This document shows, piece after piece, positions 36,306 to 45,014 of a DNA stretch of 64,000 bases; the stretch's first letter is position 1; every line of letters starts with the position of its first letter. The stretch spans positions 3,782,001 through 3,846,000 of the forward strand of contig CAVUHL010000003.1 in assembly GCA_963741305.1 (NCBI GenBank), given 5' to 3'. The stretch comes from DATMER01 sp963741305 (lineage in GTDB: Bacteria > Acidobacteriota > Thermoanaerobaculia > Multivoradales > UBA5704). Made by a program: the position numbers and the translations under genes. The notes beneath the pieces are model-generated. The model did no database searches. It worked only from the letters and a program-made list of their open reading frames with translations, and was not told the origin of the DNA.

Positions 36306-39098
36306 ATGCGGCGAAGGCGATCCATCCTCGTTTTTTCAGTGCTGTGCCTGTCCGTTACGCTTCCCATGCATGCCCAGCACACCGGCGCAGTCCGCGAAAC
36401 CCTCAACCGTATGGAGGTGGACGCGGGAGGCCGGGTCAAAGCCACCCTGTCTCCGGAGACAGGCGTCGTGTCCTTCCTGTCCATGGATGCGCACCGCCCG
36501 GTGCCGGTGGCCGAAGCCGGGGCCACGAGCCCCGAGGCGATCGCCATGGCCTTCCTGAAGAACTATGCCGGTGCGTTCGGACTCCGCAACGCCGGGAGCG
36601 AAGTGGAGCTCTCGAGGCCGGCCTGGCGGGATAAGCTCGGCCAGGACCACGTCCGCTTCCGGCAGGTCGTCCGGGGAGTTCCCGTCACCGCCGGCGAGAT
36701 CTCGGTCCACCTGCGGGGCTCCAACGTAGTGGCCGTCAACGCCGAGACCCTGCCCGGGATGGACGGCTTCGACGTCCGGCCGGCCTTCTTCGCAGATCAA
36801 GCCCTCAACGCGGCCCGGAAGCTGGTGGCCTCGCCCCGCCTGGGCTCCTGGAAGGATGTCAACCTCTCCGCGCCCCGGCTCGAGATCCTCAACCGCAGCC
36901 TGCTCGAGCCCGGCCGTTTCCCCAGCCGCCTCGCCTGGTTCATCGAGGCTCGGGCTTTGGGGCTGCGCGAGTACATCTGGATCGACGCGAAGAGGGGTGT
37001 CCAGCTCCTCCACTTCAGCCAGCTCATGGACGCCCGCAACCGCGAGGTCTACGACGGCAACAGCACCGCGGTGCTGCCGGGCACCCTGGTGCGCAGCGAG
37101 GGAGATCCCGCGACGGGCGACCCCGACGCAGATGCCGCCTATGACTTCGCCGGCGACACCTACGACTATTTCTTCAACGAGCACGGCCGGGACAGCTACG
37201 ACGACGCCGGCGCCGTCCTCATCGCCACGGTCGAGCACTGCCCGACTCCGGGCGACTGCCCGTTCGAGAACGCGTTCTGGGACGGCACGCAGATGGTCTA
37301 CGGCGAGGGTTACTCCCTGGCCGACGACGTGGACGCCCACGAGCTCAGCCACGCCGTGACGGAGAACACCGCCAACCTCCTCTACTACATGCAGTCCGGC
37401 GCACTGAACGAGTCCTTCTCCGACATGTTCGGCGAGACCGTCGACTTGACCAACACCGGCGGCACCGACACCCCCGCCGTGCGCTGGGAGATCGGCGAGG
37501 ACATCCCCGGCGGCGCCATCCGCAACATGATGACCCCTGGCGACTTCTTCGATCCGGGGCACATGACCGATACCAACTACTATTGCGGCCATTTCGACGG
37601 CGGCGGCGTCCACTGGAACAGCGGCGTCTCCAACCACTTCTACGCCCTGCTGGCCGACGGCGGTACCTACAACAGCCAGACCGTCACCGGCATCGGGCTG
37701 ACGAAGGCCGGCAAGCTCGCCTACCGGGCGCTCTCGGTCTACCTGCTCTCCGGCTCCTCCTTTGGCGATGCCGCCAGCGCGTTCACGCAGAGCTGCGCCG
37801 ACCTGGTGGCCGGCCCGGATGGGATCACGGCGGACGACTGCCAGGAAGTGGCTGACGCCATCGCCGCGGTCGAGATGGCCGACCCCACGAATTGCGGCAC
37901 CGGGGGCCAGTACCCGAACCTCTGCCCGGCCGGGCAGGGACCGTCCAACATCTTCTTCGACGATTTCGAGACCGGCGACGCCAACACGAACTGGGAGACG
38001 GAGTTCACTGACGCGGACGCCTGGTTCTTCGACAACACGCCGTTCAGCACCAGCGGGACCTGGCACGCCGGGGCCTTCAACGTCGGCTTCCTCAACGACT
38101 CCAGCATCGGGATGGCTGACAGCATTGCCATCCCCAGCAATGCCAAAATGCAGTTCGAGCACTTCTGGGACTTCGAGCCCGGCGCCTACGACGGCGGCGT
38201 GGTGGAGTACAGCCTCAACGGCGGCACGAGCTGGACCGACGCCCTGACCCTCTATTCGGCCGGATCCGACTACTCCGGCACGGTCGACTCCGGCTACGGC
38301 AATCCCATCGGCGGCCAGACCGCCTACGTGGACTCCAGCCGCGGGTACACCGGCACGCAGCTCGACCTGGCGACGCTGTCCGGCCAGAGTGACGTGAAGT
38401 TCCGGTTCAGGATCGGCACGGACGACCTCTTCGAGGCGTGGGGCTGGGACGTGGACGACGTCCGCGTCTACACCTGCGAGAGCTGCACGTACTCGCTGCT
38501 GCCCACCACCACCGAGGTCTTCCTCTCCGCTCACGGCGGCACCAGGAGTGTGGATGTGAGCACCCAGGCTGACTGCTCCTGGACGGCCACATCCGGCGCC
38601 GCCTGGGTCACGGTCACGCCCGGCAGGGCCGGCAGCGGCAAGGCCGGCTACACCGTAGCAGCGAACACGACCGGAAGCCCGCGCAGCACCACCCTGACGA
38701 TCGGGGGGCACACGATTACGGTCTTCCAGGGAGCCGACGAGGATTACTTCACGGTAACGCCCTGCCGGCTCGTCGACACCCGTACCACCACGCCTCTGAG
38801 CGCCGGCGAGACCCGCGTCTTCAACATCACGGGCTCCTGCGGGATCCCCTCGACGGCCACGGGCGTGGCGATCAACATCACCAGCGTGTCGCCCACGGCC
38901 GACGGGCACATCATCCTCTACCCGGGCGGTCTGGACCGCCCTGATACGAGCTCGATCAACTTCGCAACGGGCAAGAACCGGGCGAACAACGCGGTCCTGG
39001 CCCTGGCACCGGACGGCACCGGAACGCTCGAGGGCTATGCCTCGGTGGCCGGCGGCACCGTCCACCTGCTCCTGGACGTGAGCGGGTACTTCGAGTAG
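36306..39098 (+). CDS. Secreted M4 (thermolysin-family) metallopeptidase, tandem copy 1
   Basis: 930 residues from the ATG, which has AGGAG eight bases upstream. In order: signal peptide ending MHAQ; FTP/PepSY-like propeptide (VRFRQVVRGVPVTAGEISVH); M4 catalytic domain with HELSH (zinc ligands His345 and His349, catalytic Glu346) and GALNESFSD (third ligand Glu369, exactly 20 residues later as in thermolysin). Then comes a MAM-like beta domain (FFDDFETGDANTNW to DVDDVRVYTCESC), a BACON-like domain (CSWTATSGAAWVTVTP), and a C-terminal domain starting FTVTPCRLVDTRTTTPL and ending LLLDVSGYFE. It is an extracellular neutral protease activated by propeptide removal. Tandem paralogue downstream. 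Confidence 0.93.
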   Translation: MRRRRSILVFSVLCLSVTLPMHAQHTGAVRETLNRMEVDAGGRVKATLSPETGVVSFLSMDAHRPVPVAEAGATSPEAIAMAFLKNYAGAFGLRNAGSEVELSRPAWRDKLGQDHVRFRQVVRGVPVTAGEISVHLRGSNVVAVNAETLPGMDGFDVRPAFFADQALNAARKLVASPRLGSWKDVNLSAPRLEILNRSLLEPGRFPSRLAWFIEARALGLREYIWIDAKRGVQLLHFSQLMDARNREVYDGNSTAVLPGTLVRSEGDPATGDPDADAAYDFAGDTYDYFFNEHGRDSYDDAGAVLIATVEHCPTPGDCPFENAFWDGTQMVYGEGYSLADDVDAHELSHAVTENTANLLYYMQSGALNESFSDMFGETVDLTNTGGTDTPAVRWEIGEDIPGGAIRNMMTPGDFFDPGHMTDTNYYCGHFDGGGVHWNSGVSNHFYALLADGGTYNSQTVTGIGLTKAGKLAYRALSVYLLSGSSFGDAASAFTQSCADLVAGPDGITADDCQEVADAIAAVEMADPTNCGTGGQYPNLCPAGQGPSNIFFDDFETGDANTNWETEFTDADAWFFDNTPFSTSGTWHAGAFNVGFLNDSSIGMADSIAIPSNAKMQFEHFWDFEPGAYDGGVVEYSLNGGTSWTDALTLYSAGSDYSGTVDSGYGNPIGGQTAYVDSSRGYTGTQLDLATLSGQSDVKFRFRIGTDDLFEAWGWDVDDVRVYTCESCTYSLLPTTTEVFLSAHGGTRSVDVSTQADCSWTATSGAAWVTVTPGRAGSGKAGYTVAANTTGSPRSTTLTIGGHTITVFQGADEDYFTVTPCRLVDTRTTTPLSAGETRVFNITGSCGIPSTATGVAINITSVSPTADGHIILYPGGLDRPDTSSINFATGKNRANNAVLALAPDGTGTLEGYASVAGGTVHLLLDVSGYFE

Positions 39099-39119
39099 GG
39101 AAAAGGCCTTTACAATCCG

Positions 39120-39151
39120 AGGTGTGCGCGCTGCATCCAGCGCGCACACCT
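39120..39151 (+). terminator. Strong hairpin terminator after the first M4 peptidase
   Basis: A perfect 14-base stem AGGTGTGCGCGCTG/CAGCGCGCACACCT with the loop CATC lies 21 bases past the stop. CTTCCTC follows in place of a long T-run. Confidence 0.75.
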
Positions 39152-39167
39152 CTTCCTCACGAAAACC

Positions 39168-39262
39168 ACATCTCACCCTCTCCCGGCCCGGGCGGGTCTA
39201 AGGACTCGGTCAGGATCGCGGCGTGCCGCAGCCTGAGAGATATGCAGAAAGTTCTGTTGATC
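39168..39262 (-). pseudogene. Decayed copy of the alcohol dehydrogenase 5' end and its upstream region
   Basis: This stretch aligns with the start of the dehydrogenase gene at 36110-36188 and the region just beyond it. Shared blocks are CTCACCCTC-x-CCCGG, CGGGCG-x-GTC, GGACTCG, GTCAGGATCGCGG, ATATG-x-AGAAA and TGTTGATC. About 18 bases are deleted internally and the start codon is lost. It is the footprint of a duplication that copied the M4 peptidase together with the head of its divergent neighbour. The rest of the gap to the second M4 gene holds the copied promoter region and a short CCGGCAAGCCGG palindrome. Confidence 0.72.
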
Positions 39263-39392
39263 CCGTCGAGGAAAGGCTCCAAAATGGAGGCTACACCCTC
39301 GCCAGATCGAGGCTGTCCCCAACCGGCAAGCCGGTGGGCTCAGTTATGGCTTTCTATTTGATGTGGATCTCTCTAGAGAGGAGAAGTGGGTC

Positions 39393-42200
39393 ATGAACCG
39401 AAGGCTGTCCGTCCTCGTTTTCTCGGCGCTCTGCCTGTCCGCAGCACTCCCCGTGGATGCCCAACCCGCCAGCGCGGTCCGCGACACCCTCGGCCGCATG
39501 GAGGAAGCAGCGGGAGGCCGGATCGAGGTCACCCTGTCGCCGGAGACGGGCCTGGTCACCTTCCTGACCGTCGATGCGCGCAGCCCGGTGCCCGTGGTCG
39601 GCGCCAGGGCGACCAGCCCGGAGGCGATCGCCATGGCTTTCCTGCAGGAGTATGCCGGCGCGTTCGGTTTCCGCAATGCCGGCGATATCGAGAATGATGT
39701 CGAGCTTTCGGGACCGTCCTGGCGGGATGATCTCGGGCAGGACCACGTCCGCTTCCGGCAGGTCGTCCGAGGTGTTCCGGTCACCGCCGGAGAGGTCTCG
39801 GTCCACCTGCGGGGCTCCGACGTGCTGGCCGTCAACGCCGAGACCCTGCCCGGGCTGGATGGCGTGAACGTCGAGCCCACCTTCTTCGCCAACCAGGCCC
39901 TGGACGTGGCCTGGAAGCTGGTCACCTCCCCCCGCATCGGCGTTCAGGACGCCGAGCTCTCCGCGCCCCGGCTCGAGGTCCTCAACCGCGGCCTTCTCGA
40001 GCACGGCCGATTCCCCACCCGCCTCGCCTGGTTCATCGAGGCCCGGGCCTTCGGGCTGCGCGAGTACATCTGGGTCGACGCGCAGAGAGGGGTCACGCTG
40101 CTCCACTTCAGCCAGCTCACCGACGCGCGCAACCGCTCGATCCACAACGGCAACAGCGGTGCGGCGCTGCCCGGCACCCTGATGCGTGTCGAAGGAGGAT
40201 CCGCGACCGGCAATGCCGACGCCGACGCGGCCTATACCTTCGCGGGCGACACCTACAACTACTTCCTGGCTCAGCATGGCCGGGACAGCTATAACGGCGC
40301 CGGCGCTCCCCTCATCTCCACGATCGCGCACTGCCCCTCGCCGGGCGATTGCCCGTACCAGAACGCCTTCTGGAGCGGCACCCAGATGGTCTATGGCCAG
40401 GGCTTTTCGCTGGCCGACGATGTAGACGCCCACGAGCTCACCCACGCCGTGACGGAGTACAGCGCCAATCTCCTTTATTACATGCAGTCCGGCGCGCTGA
40501 ACGAGTCCTTCTCCGACATGTTCGGCGAGACCGTCGACTTGACCAATACGGGCGGGACCGACACGCCCGCCGTGCGCTGGCAGGTTGGCGAGGATGTCCC
40601 GGGCTTCGGTGCTCTCCGCAACATGATGAATCCCGGGGCCTTCGGCCACGCGGGCCGGGTGGGCGATGCCAACTATTACTGCGGCTACGGCGACGGCGGC
40701 GGCGTTCACCTCAACAGCGGCGTTCCCAACCACCTCTACGCCCTCATGGTCGACGGTGGCGTGTACAACGGCCAGACCGTCACCGGGATGGGACTGACGA
40801 AGGCGGGGAAGATCGCCTACCGCGCCCTCACGGCCTACCTGCTCTCCGGCTCGTCCTTCGCAGATGCCGCCAACGCATTCAAGCGTAGCTGCAACGACTT
40901 GGTGGGCGGCCCGGCCGGGATCACGGTGAGCGACTGCCAGGAGGTGACCGATGCCGTGGCCGCGGTGCAGATGGCCCAGGCCACACCGTGCGCTGGGGGT
41001 ACCGCGGGCCAGTACCCGGCACTCTGCCCGGCCGGCCAGAGGCCAGCCAACGTCTTCTTCGACAACTTCGAGTCCGGCGCCGCCAACACGAACTGGCTGG
41101 TGCAATCGACCGCCGCGCACGCTTGGTTCCTCGACGGCACCATGCCGTTCAGCAGCAGCGGGATCTGGCACTTGTCAGGCTGGAACTTCGACTTCGCCAA
41201 CGACTCCCGGGCGTTCATGGCCAACAGCGTCGTCATCCCCAGCAACGCGAAGATGCAGTTCAACCACTTCTGGGACTTCGAGCCGCCCAACTGGGATGGC
41301 GGAGTGGTCGAGTACAGCCTCAACGGGGGCACGAGCTGGGTCGACGCACTGGCCCTCTACTCGGCCGGGTCCAACTACTCGGGCTCCATCGCCTCCGGCT
41401 ACGGCAATCCCATCGCCAACCGCACCGCCTACGTGGGGACCAGCCGCGGATACACCGGCACCCAGCTCAACCTGGCGAGCCTGGCCGGCCAGAACAATGT
41501 GAAGTTCCGGTTCCGGATGGGCACGGACAACGACTTCGGCTGGTGGGGCTGGGACGTGGACGACGTCCGCATCTACACCTGCGCGAGCTGCACTTTCTCG
41601 CTGCCCGTCGCCCAGGGCTTCGTCGCAGCGGGCGGCGGTTCGGGGACGGCAGCCTTGACTACCCAGGAAGGCTGCACCTGGGCGGCCTCCTCGAGCGCCG
41701 CTTGGCTCACGGTCACTCCCAGCCTGCCCGGCAGCGGGAACGTGGGCTATACCGCCGCTGCGAACGCGACCGGCGTCCCGCGCAGCGCCACCCTGACCCT
41801 CGGGGGGCAGACGTTCACGGTCTTCCAGGGAGCCCAGACCGATTACTTCACCGTGACGCCCTGCCGGGTCTTCGACACGCGCACTACCACGCCCCTGGCC
41901 TCGGGCGGAACCCGCGTCTTCAGCATCGCGGGTTCCTGCGGGATCCCCACGACGGCCAAGGCGGTCTCGGCCAACCTCACGGCCGTGTCGCCCACGGGCC
42001 TGGGGTCCATCACCATCTTCCCGGGCGGTTTGAGCCTGCCCAATACCAGCTCGATCAGCTTCGTGACCGGCAAGAACCAGGCGAACAACGCGGTCCTGGT
42101 CCTGGCGCCGGACGGCACCGGAACGATCAAGGGCTTTGCGACCGTATCCGGCGGCGGCAACGTCCACCTGCTCCTGGACGTGAGCGGTTACTTCCAGTAG
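39393..42200 (+). CDS. Secreted M4 (thermolysin-family) metallopeptidase, tandem copy 2
   Basis: 935 residues from the ATG preceded by GAGAGGAG. Same layout as copy 1: signal peptide ending VDAQ, FTP-type propeptide, catalytic domain with HELTH (His347, Glu348, His351) and GALNESFSD (Glu371), MAM-like beta domain, BACON-like domain (CTWAASSSAAWLTVTP) and the DTRTTTPLASGGTRVF C-terminal domain. The catalytic core is almost identical to copy 1, while the propeptide and tail differ more. All catalytic residues are kept, so both copies should be active. The last 13 bases overlap the end of the convergent Nudix gene. Confidence 0.93.
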   Translation: MNRRLSVLVFSALCLSAALPVDAQPASAVRDTLGRMEEAAGGRIEVTLSPETGLVTFLTVDARSPVPVVGARATSPEAIAMAFLQEYAGAFGFRNAGDIENDVELSGPSWRDDLGQDHVRFRQVVRGVPVTAGEVSVHLRGSDVLAVNAETLPGLDGVNVEPTFFANQALDVAWKLVTSPRIGVQDAELSAPRLEVLNRGLLEHGRFPTRLAWFIEARAFGLREYIWVDAQRGVTLLHFSQLTDARNRSIHNGNSGAALPGTLMRVEGGSATGNADADAAYTFAGDTYNYFLAQHGRDSYNGAGAPLISTIAHCPSPGDCPYQNAFWSGTQMVYGQGFSLADDVDAHELTHAVTEYSANLLYYMQSGALNESFSDMFGETVDLTNTGGTDTPAVRWQVGEDVPGFGALRNMMNPGAFGHAGRVGDANYYCGYGDGGGVHLNSGVPNHLYALMVDGGVYNGQTVTGMGLTKAGKIAYRALTAYLLSGSSFADAANAFKRSCNDLVGGPAGITVSDCQEVTDAVAAVQMAQATPCAGGTAGQYPALCPAGQRPANVFFDNFESGAANTNWLVQSTAAHAWFLDGTMPFSSSGIWHLSGWNFDFANDSRAFMANSVVIPSNAKMQFNHFWDFEPPNWDGGVVEYSLNGGTSWVDALALYSAGSNYSGSIASGYGNPIANRTAYVGTSRGYTGTQLNLASLAGQNNVKFRFRMGTDNDFGWWGWDVDDVRIYTCASCTFSLPVAQGFVAAGGGSGTAALTTQEGCTWAASSSAAWLTVTPSLPGSGNVGYTAAANATGVPRSATLTLGGQTFTVFQGAQTDYFTVTPCRVFDTRTTTPLASGGTRVFSIAGSCGIPTTAKAVSANLTAVSPTGLGSITIFPGGLSLPNTSSISFVTGKNQANNAVLVLAPDGTGTIKGFATVSGGGNVHLLLDVSGYFQ

Positions 42201-42715
42201 GCGCGGAGCAGGGCACAGACGGTCTTGGCGTCGTGGATCTCGCCGCGGGCTGCCTTGTCCACGGCCTCTTTGAGGGGGATACGCTCGAGCTCGAGCACCT
42301 CGTCCTCGTCGAGGCCCTGGCGGGTCTCTTCGAGACCCTTGGCGAGGAAGAGCCAGATCTTCTCGTCACAGAAGCCGGGGGTGGTCCAGATCCAGCCCAG
42401 GGGCTCCAGCTCGGACGGACGGAAGCCGGTCTCCTCCTCGGTCTCACGGACCGCGCAGGCCTCCGGCTTCTCGTCCTTCTCCAGCTTGCCCGCGGGGATC
42501 TCCAGGAGCCAGCCGCCCGTGGCATAGCGGTACTGGCGGACCATCAGCACCTCATCCCCGATCACCGGGACCACTGCCACGGCCCCCTGATGATGGACAA
42601 GCTCCATGTCCATCACCTTGCCGTTGGGCAGGCGGACCTTGTCCACGGCGACGTGGATGGTCCGCCCCGGGTAGATCTCGCGGGTTTCGAGTCGCTCCCC
42701 GGTTTTACGCTTCAA
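42188..42715 (-). CDS. Nudix hydrolase, ADP-ribose pyrophosphatase-like
   Basis: 175 residues. The Nudix box at residues 76-98 follows G-x5-E-x7-RE-x-EE-x-G: GKLEKD, then Glu82, then RETEEETGF. The usual hydrophobic residue after RE is Thr here. Upstream VAVVPVIGDEVLMVRQYR and LEIPAGKLE are typical of ADP-ribose or nucleotide-sugar pyrophosphatases, which cleave toxic nucleotide diphosphates. Its ATG overlaps the stop of the DUF4920 gene as ATGA. Confidence 0.9.
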   Translation of the reverse strand: MKRKTGERLETREIYPGRTIHVAVDKVRLPNGKVMDMELVHHQGAVAVVPVIGDEVLMVRQYRYATGGWLLEIPAGKLEKDEKPEACAVRETEEETGFRPSELEPLGWIWTTPGFCDEKIWLFLAKGLEETRQGLDEDEVLELERIPLKEAVDKAARGEIHDAKTVCALLRAYWK

Positions 42716-43176
42716 TCGATCCTCGCGCCCGTGCCCTTGAGCTGGAGGATGCGGAAGGGGCCGTCGCCTACCGAGGCAGAGTTGAAGGTCTCCCCGCGCT
42801 CCTCGGCCAGGTGCTCCAGCCAGCCGATGTACTGCTCTTTGGTCATCGGGATGGCTTCGATCGTACCCTCGGCCACGGCGAGCTTGCCCTTCGAGGTCAC
42901 GGGGAAGACCATCACGCCGTCGTCCACCTTGACCTTGAGCGACTCCTTGCCGTCCTCGCCGGCCAGCTCCATCCAGCAGCCCGCCATGGGGCAGACGTCG
43001 AGGACCTTGCCTTCGATGCGGACCGTCTTGCCTACGTAGGCATCGGGGTCCGCGAGGATCTTCGAGATCGGGGTGGCCTCGGCAACCTTCACGCCGCTGC
43101 CGAAGCTCTCACCGGCGTAAACCCCCGCCGCAGCGGCGACCAGGATCAGGCCCAAACACAGTACGCGTCGAATCAT
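42712..43176 (-). CDS. Secreted DUF4920-domain protein
   Basis: 154 residues with signal peptide MIRRVLCLGLILVAAAAGVYA. The body matches DUF4920, a small OB-like domain: ISKILADPDAYVGKTVRIEG, then DVCPMAGCWMEL with two conserved cysteines, then VDDGVMVFPVTSKGK. The CPMAGCW motif suggests metal or redox chemistry at the envelope, but no function is established for the family. The gene lies nine bases after the next upstream gene and is coupled to Nudix. Confidence 0.8.
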   Translation of the reverse strand: MIRRVLCLGLILVAAAAGVYAGESFGSGVKVAEATPISKILADPDAYVGKTVRIEGKVLDVCPMAGCWMELAGEDGKESLKVKVDDGVMVFPVTSKGKLAVAEGTIEAIPMTKEQYIGWLEHLAEERGETFNSASVGDGPFRILQLKGTGARID

Positions 43177-43185
43177 GGTCTCTCC

Positions 43186-43983
43186 TCAATTGGCTCCGGC
43201 CGTGGGCAGGAGCTGGGTCTCCTGGAAGCCGGCCGGGATCTCGAACGAGGCGGCGGCCACGTTGGCGTTGGCGTCGAGCTCCGTGACTTCCATGGTGCTG
43301 CGGGTCGTGGCCGCCTTACCCTTCTTCTGGGTGGTGGTGCTGACCGTCACCGTCTTCAGGGGGAAGCCCTTGGCCTTGTCCGCCTCGGCGGCGATGAGCT
43401 TGTCGAACTGCGCGTTGCCCGTGCGCGGCGGATCGGAGCGCAGCCAGACGCCGAGGGCGATGTCCTGCAGCTTCTCGGTGGCCCAGATGTCCTGCTCGGT
43501 CACCACGTTGGCCTCGTTGCCCATGCCGAGCACCTTGACCTTCATGGTGTAGCTGGTGCGGTAGCGGGTGTGGCGGGTGGGCAGGCCCGCGACCGTGCCG
43601 CCGTCCTCGTCCAGGAGCTTCTCGACCTTGGGGTCCGAGAACTCCATCTTCAGCAGCGGCCCCATGCCCTGCATCACCGATCCCACCATGCCGAGCATGC
43701 CTTGCAGGTCCCACTCGGCGTAGGTCTTCTCCTCAGGATCGACCAGGTAGATGGTCTTGCCGCCGTCCTTGGTGATCAGGTAGGCGCCCGACTTGGCGAT
43801 GGGGTTGGCGCTCTCCTCGAATTCCACCTTGGCCTGGTCGCCGGAGACCCAGCCCTCGACCTCGATGTTGGTGGGGTTCTTGGGATCGTCAGTCTTGGTG
43901 ACCGCCTTGTAGTGGATGCCCGCGAAAGCAGGCAGAGACATCAGGGTCAGGGTCAGGGTCAGAAAAAGGCTTAGCCGCTTCAT
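43186..43983 (-). CDS. Secreted DUF4412-like protein
   Basis: 265 residues from the ATG at MKRLSLFL, which has GGAGG eight bases upstream. The signal peptide core LTLTLTL is encoded by a 6-base tandem repeat. The mature part is beta-rich: IEVEGWVSGDQAKVEFEES, GAYLITKDGGKTIYLVDPEEKTYAEWD, RYRTSYTMKVKVLG and EQDIWATEKL. This resembles periplasmic DUF4412 proteins, which share folds with lipoprotein-carrier-like beta barrels. The assignment is by pattern and moderate. Probably co-transcribed with DUF4920 and Nudix. Confidence 0.6.
   Translation of the reverse strand: MKRLSLFLTLTLTLMSLPAFAGIHYKAVTKTDDPKNPTNIEVEGWVSGDQAKVEFEESANPIAKSGAYLITKDGGKTIYLVDPEEKTYAEWDLQGMLGMVGSVMQGMGPLLKMEFSDPKVEKLLDEDGGTVAGLPTRHTRYRTSYTMKVKVLGMGNEANVVTEQDIWATEKLQDIALGVWLRSDPPRTGNAQFDKLIAAEADKAKGFPLKTVTVSTTTQKKGKAATTRSTMEVTELDANANVAAASFEIPAGFQETQLLPTAGAN
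43942..43962. repeat. 6-bp tandem repeat in a signal peptide
   Basis: CAGGGT occurs three times followed by CAG. On the coding strand it encodes the Leu-Thr alternation in the hydrophobic core of the signal peptide. Being a multiple of three, changes in copy number would lengthen or shorten the core without a frameshift. Confidence 0.9.
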
Positions 43984-44010
43984 TGTGAGTACCTCCATGG
44001 TGGGGGGATT

Positions 44011-44961
44011 CTACACGTGGTTCAGCAGCATCAGCTCCTGCGGGTGGGGCTCCAGGTAGACCTGGTCGCGCAGGTAGTCGACCTCGAGGCGCCGTGTGTG
44101 GTGGCGGATCAGCGTGACCGGCACGATCAGGGGGAGCTGAGCCGCGCGATAGCGTTCGATGGACTCGATCAGCTCGCGGCGGTCGCCGTCGTCGATCCGG
44201 TCGGTCACGAAGCCCGCCAGGTGGAAGAGGACGTTGGTGTGCCCACGGCGGGTGGGCGGGCGGCGCATCACCTCGGTCATGCCGGCCAGGTAGGTTTGGG
44301 CAAGCTCGTGGGGGCCGTCTTTCTTGCCCGATTCCCCCAGCAGACGGCCCAGACGGCGCATGCCGGCCTGGTTGCGGGCCATGAGGAGGAACTTGTGGCG
44401 CTCGTGGAAGCGCATCAGCGCGGCGCGGGTCCAGCCCTCCTCCTCCGCCTCCATCCAGCGGCCGCGGACGAAGATCCGGGTGACGAAGTTCTCGCGCAGG
44501 AGCGGATCGTTGAGCCGGCCCTCCTCCTCCACCGGCAGGTCGGGCCAGCGGCGCAGCAGGACGTCGGCGAACAGGCCGCGCGCGTCCTTGACCGGAGCGC
44601 CCCGCTCGGGCGGGTAGAGCTTCACCCGCTCCATGCCGCAGCTCGGGGAGTCCTTCTTGAGGATGTAGCCGGCCAGCCGCTCCCCGAACAGCTCTCCGAC
44701 GCGGCGCTCCGAATAGACCTGCATGGCTTCCGTATGGTCGGCCCCGGTTTCGGGGGTGACCATGCGCGTGTTCCCTCCGATGCGGACTAGGCGCATGGCC
44801 GGCCTGGGGGTGCCGAGGCCGATTTCGACCTCGGGACAGACAGGCACCCACTCCACGTACTGTCCGAGCACGCCGGTCAGGAAGGGGTCCCTCTTGTGGC
44901 CGCCGTTGTAGCGGACCTCTTCGCCCAGGAGACAGGCCGAGACTCCGATGCGCAAGCTCAT
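44011..44961 (-). CDS. DUF523-DUF1722 protein (TudS-like iron-sulfur domain)
   Basis: 316 residues. The N-terminal DUF523 half has three conserved cysteines: Cys10 in SACLLGEEVRYNGG, Cys42 in PVCPE and Cys108 in KKDSPSCG. In the related TudS enzymes these hold a [4Fe-4S] cluster that removes sulfur from thiouracil. The C-terminal half is DUF1722 (YbgA-type), with RFHERHKFLLMARNQ and RYRAAQLPLIVPVTLIRHHTRR. The two-domain fusion is common in bacteria. A thio-nucleobase role for this protein is inference. Divergent from the next gene across 53 bases. Confidence 0.87.
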   Translation of the reverse strand: MSLRIGVSACLLGEEVRYNGGHKRDPFLTGVLGQYVEWVPVCPEVEIGLGTPRPAMRLVRIGGNTRMVTPETGADHTEAMQVYSERRVGELFGERLAGYILKKDSPSCGMERVKLYPPERGAPVKDARGLFADVLLRRWPDLPVEEEGRLNDPLLRENFVTRIFVRGRWMEAEEEGWTRAALMRFHERHKFLLMARNQAGMRRLGRLLGESGKKDGPHELAQTYLAGMTEVMRRPPTRRGHTNVLFHLAGFVTDRIDDGDRRELIESIERYRAAQLPLIVPVTLIRHHTRRLEVDYLRDQVYLEPHPQELMLLNHV

Positions 44962-45014
44962 GGGCCTAGTCTATGAGGAATACCCGCCCTCCCGGCAGCG
45001 CTTTCTATGCTGGC

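Noticed and set aside
36336..39176. Open frame of about 946 codons antisense to M4 peptidase copy 1
   Set aside because: Shadow of the peptidase codons; low complexity, no motifs.
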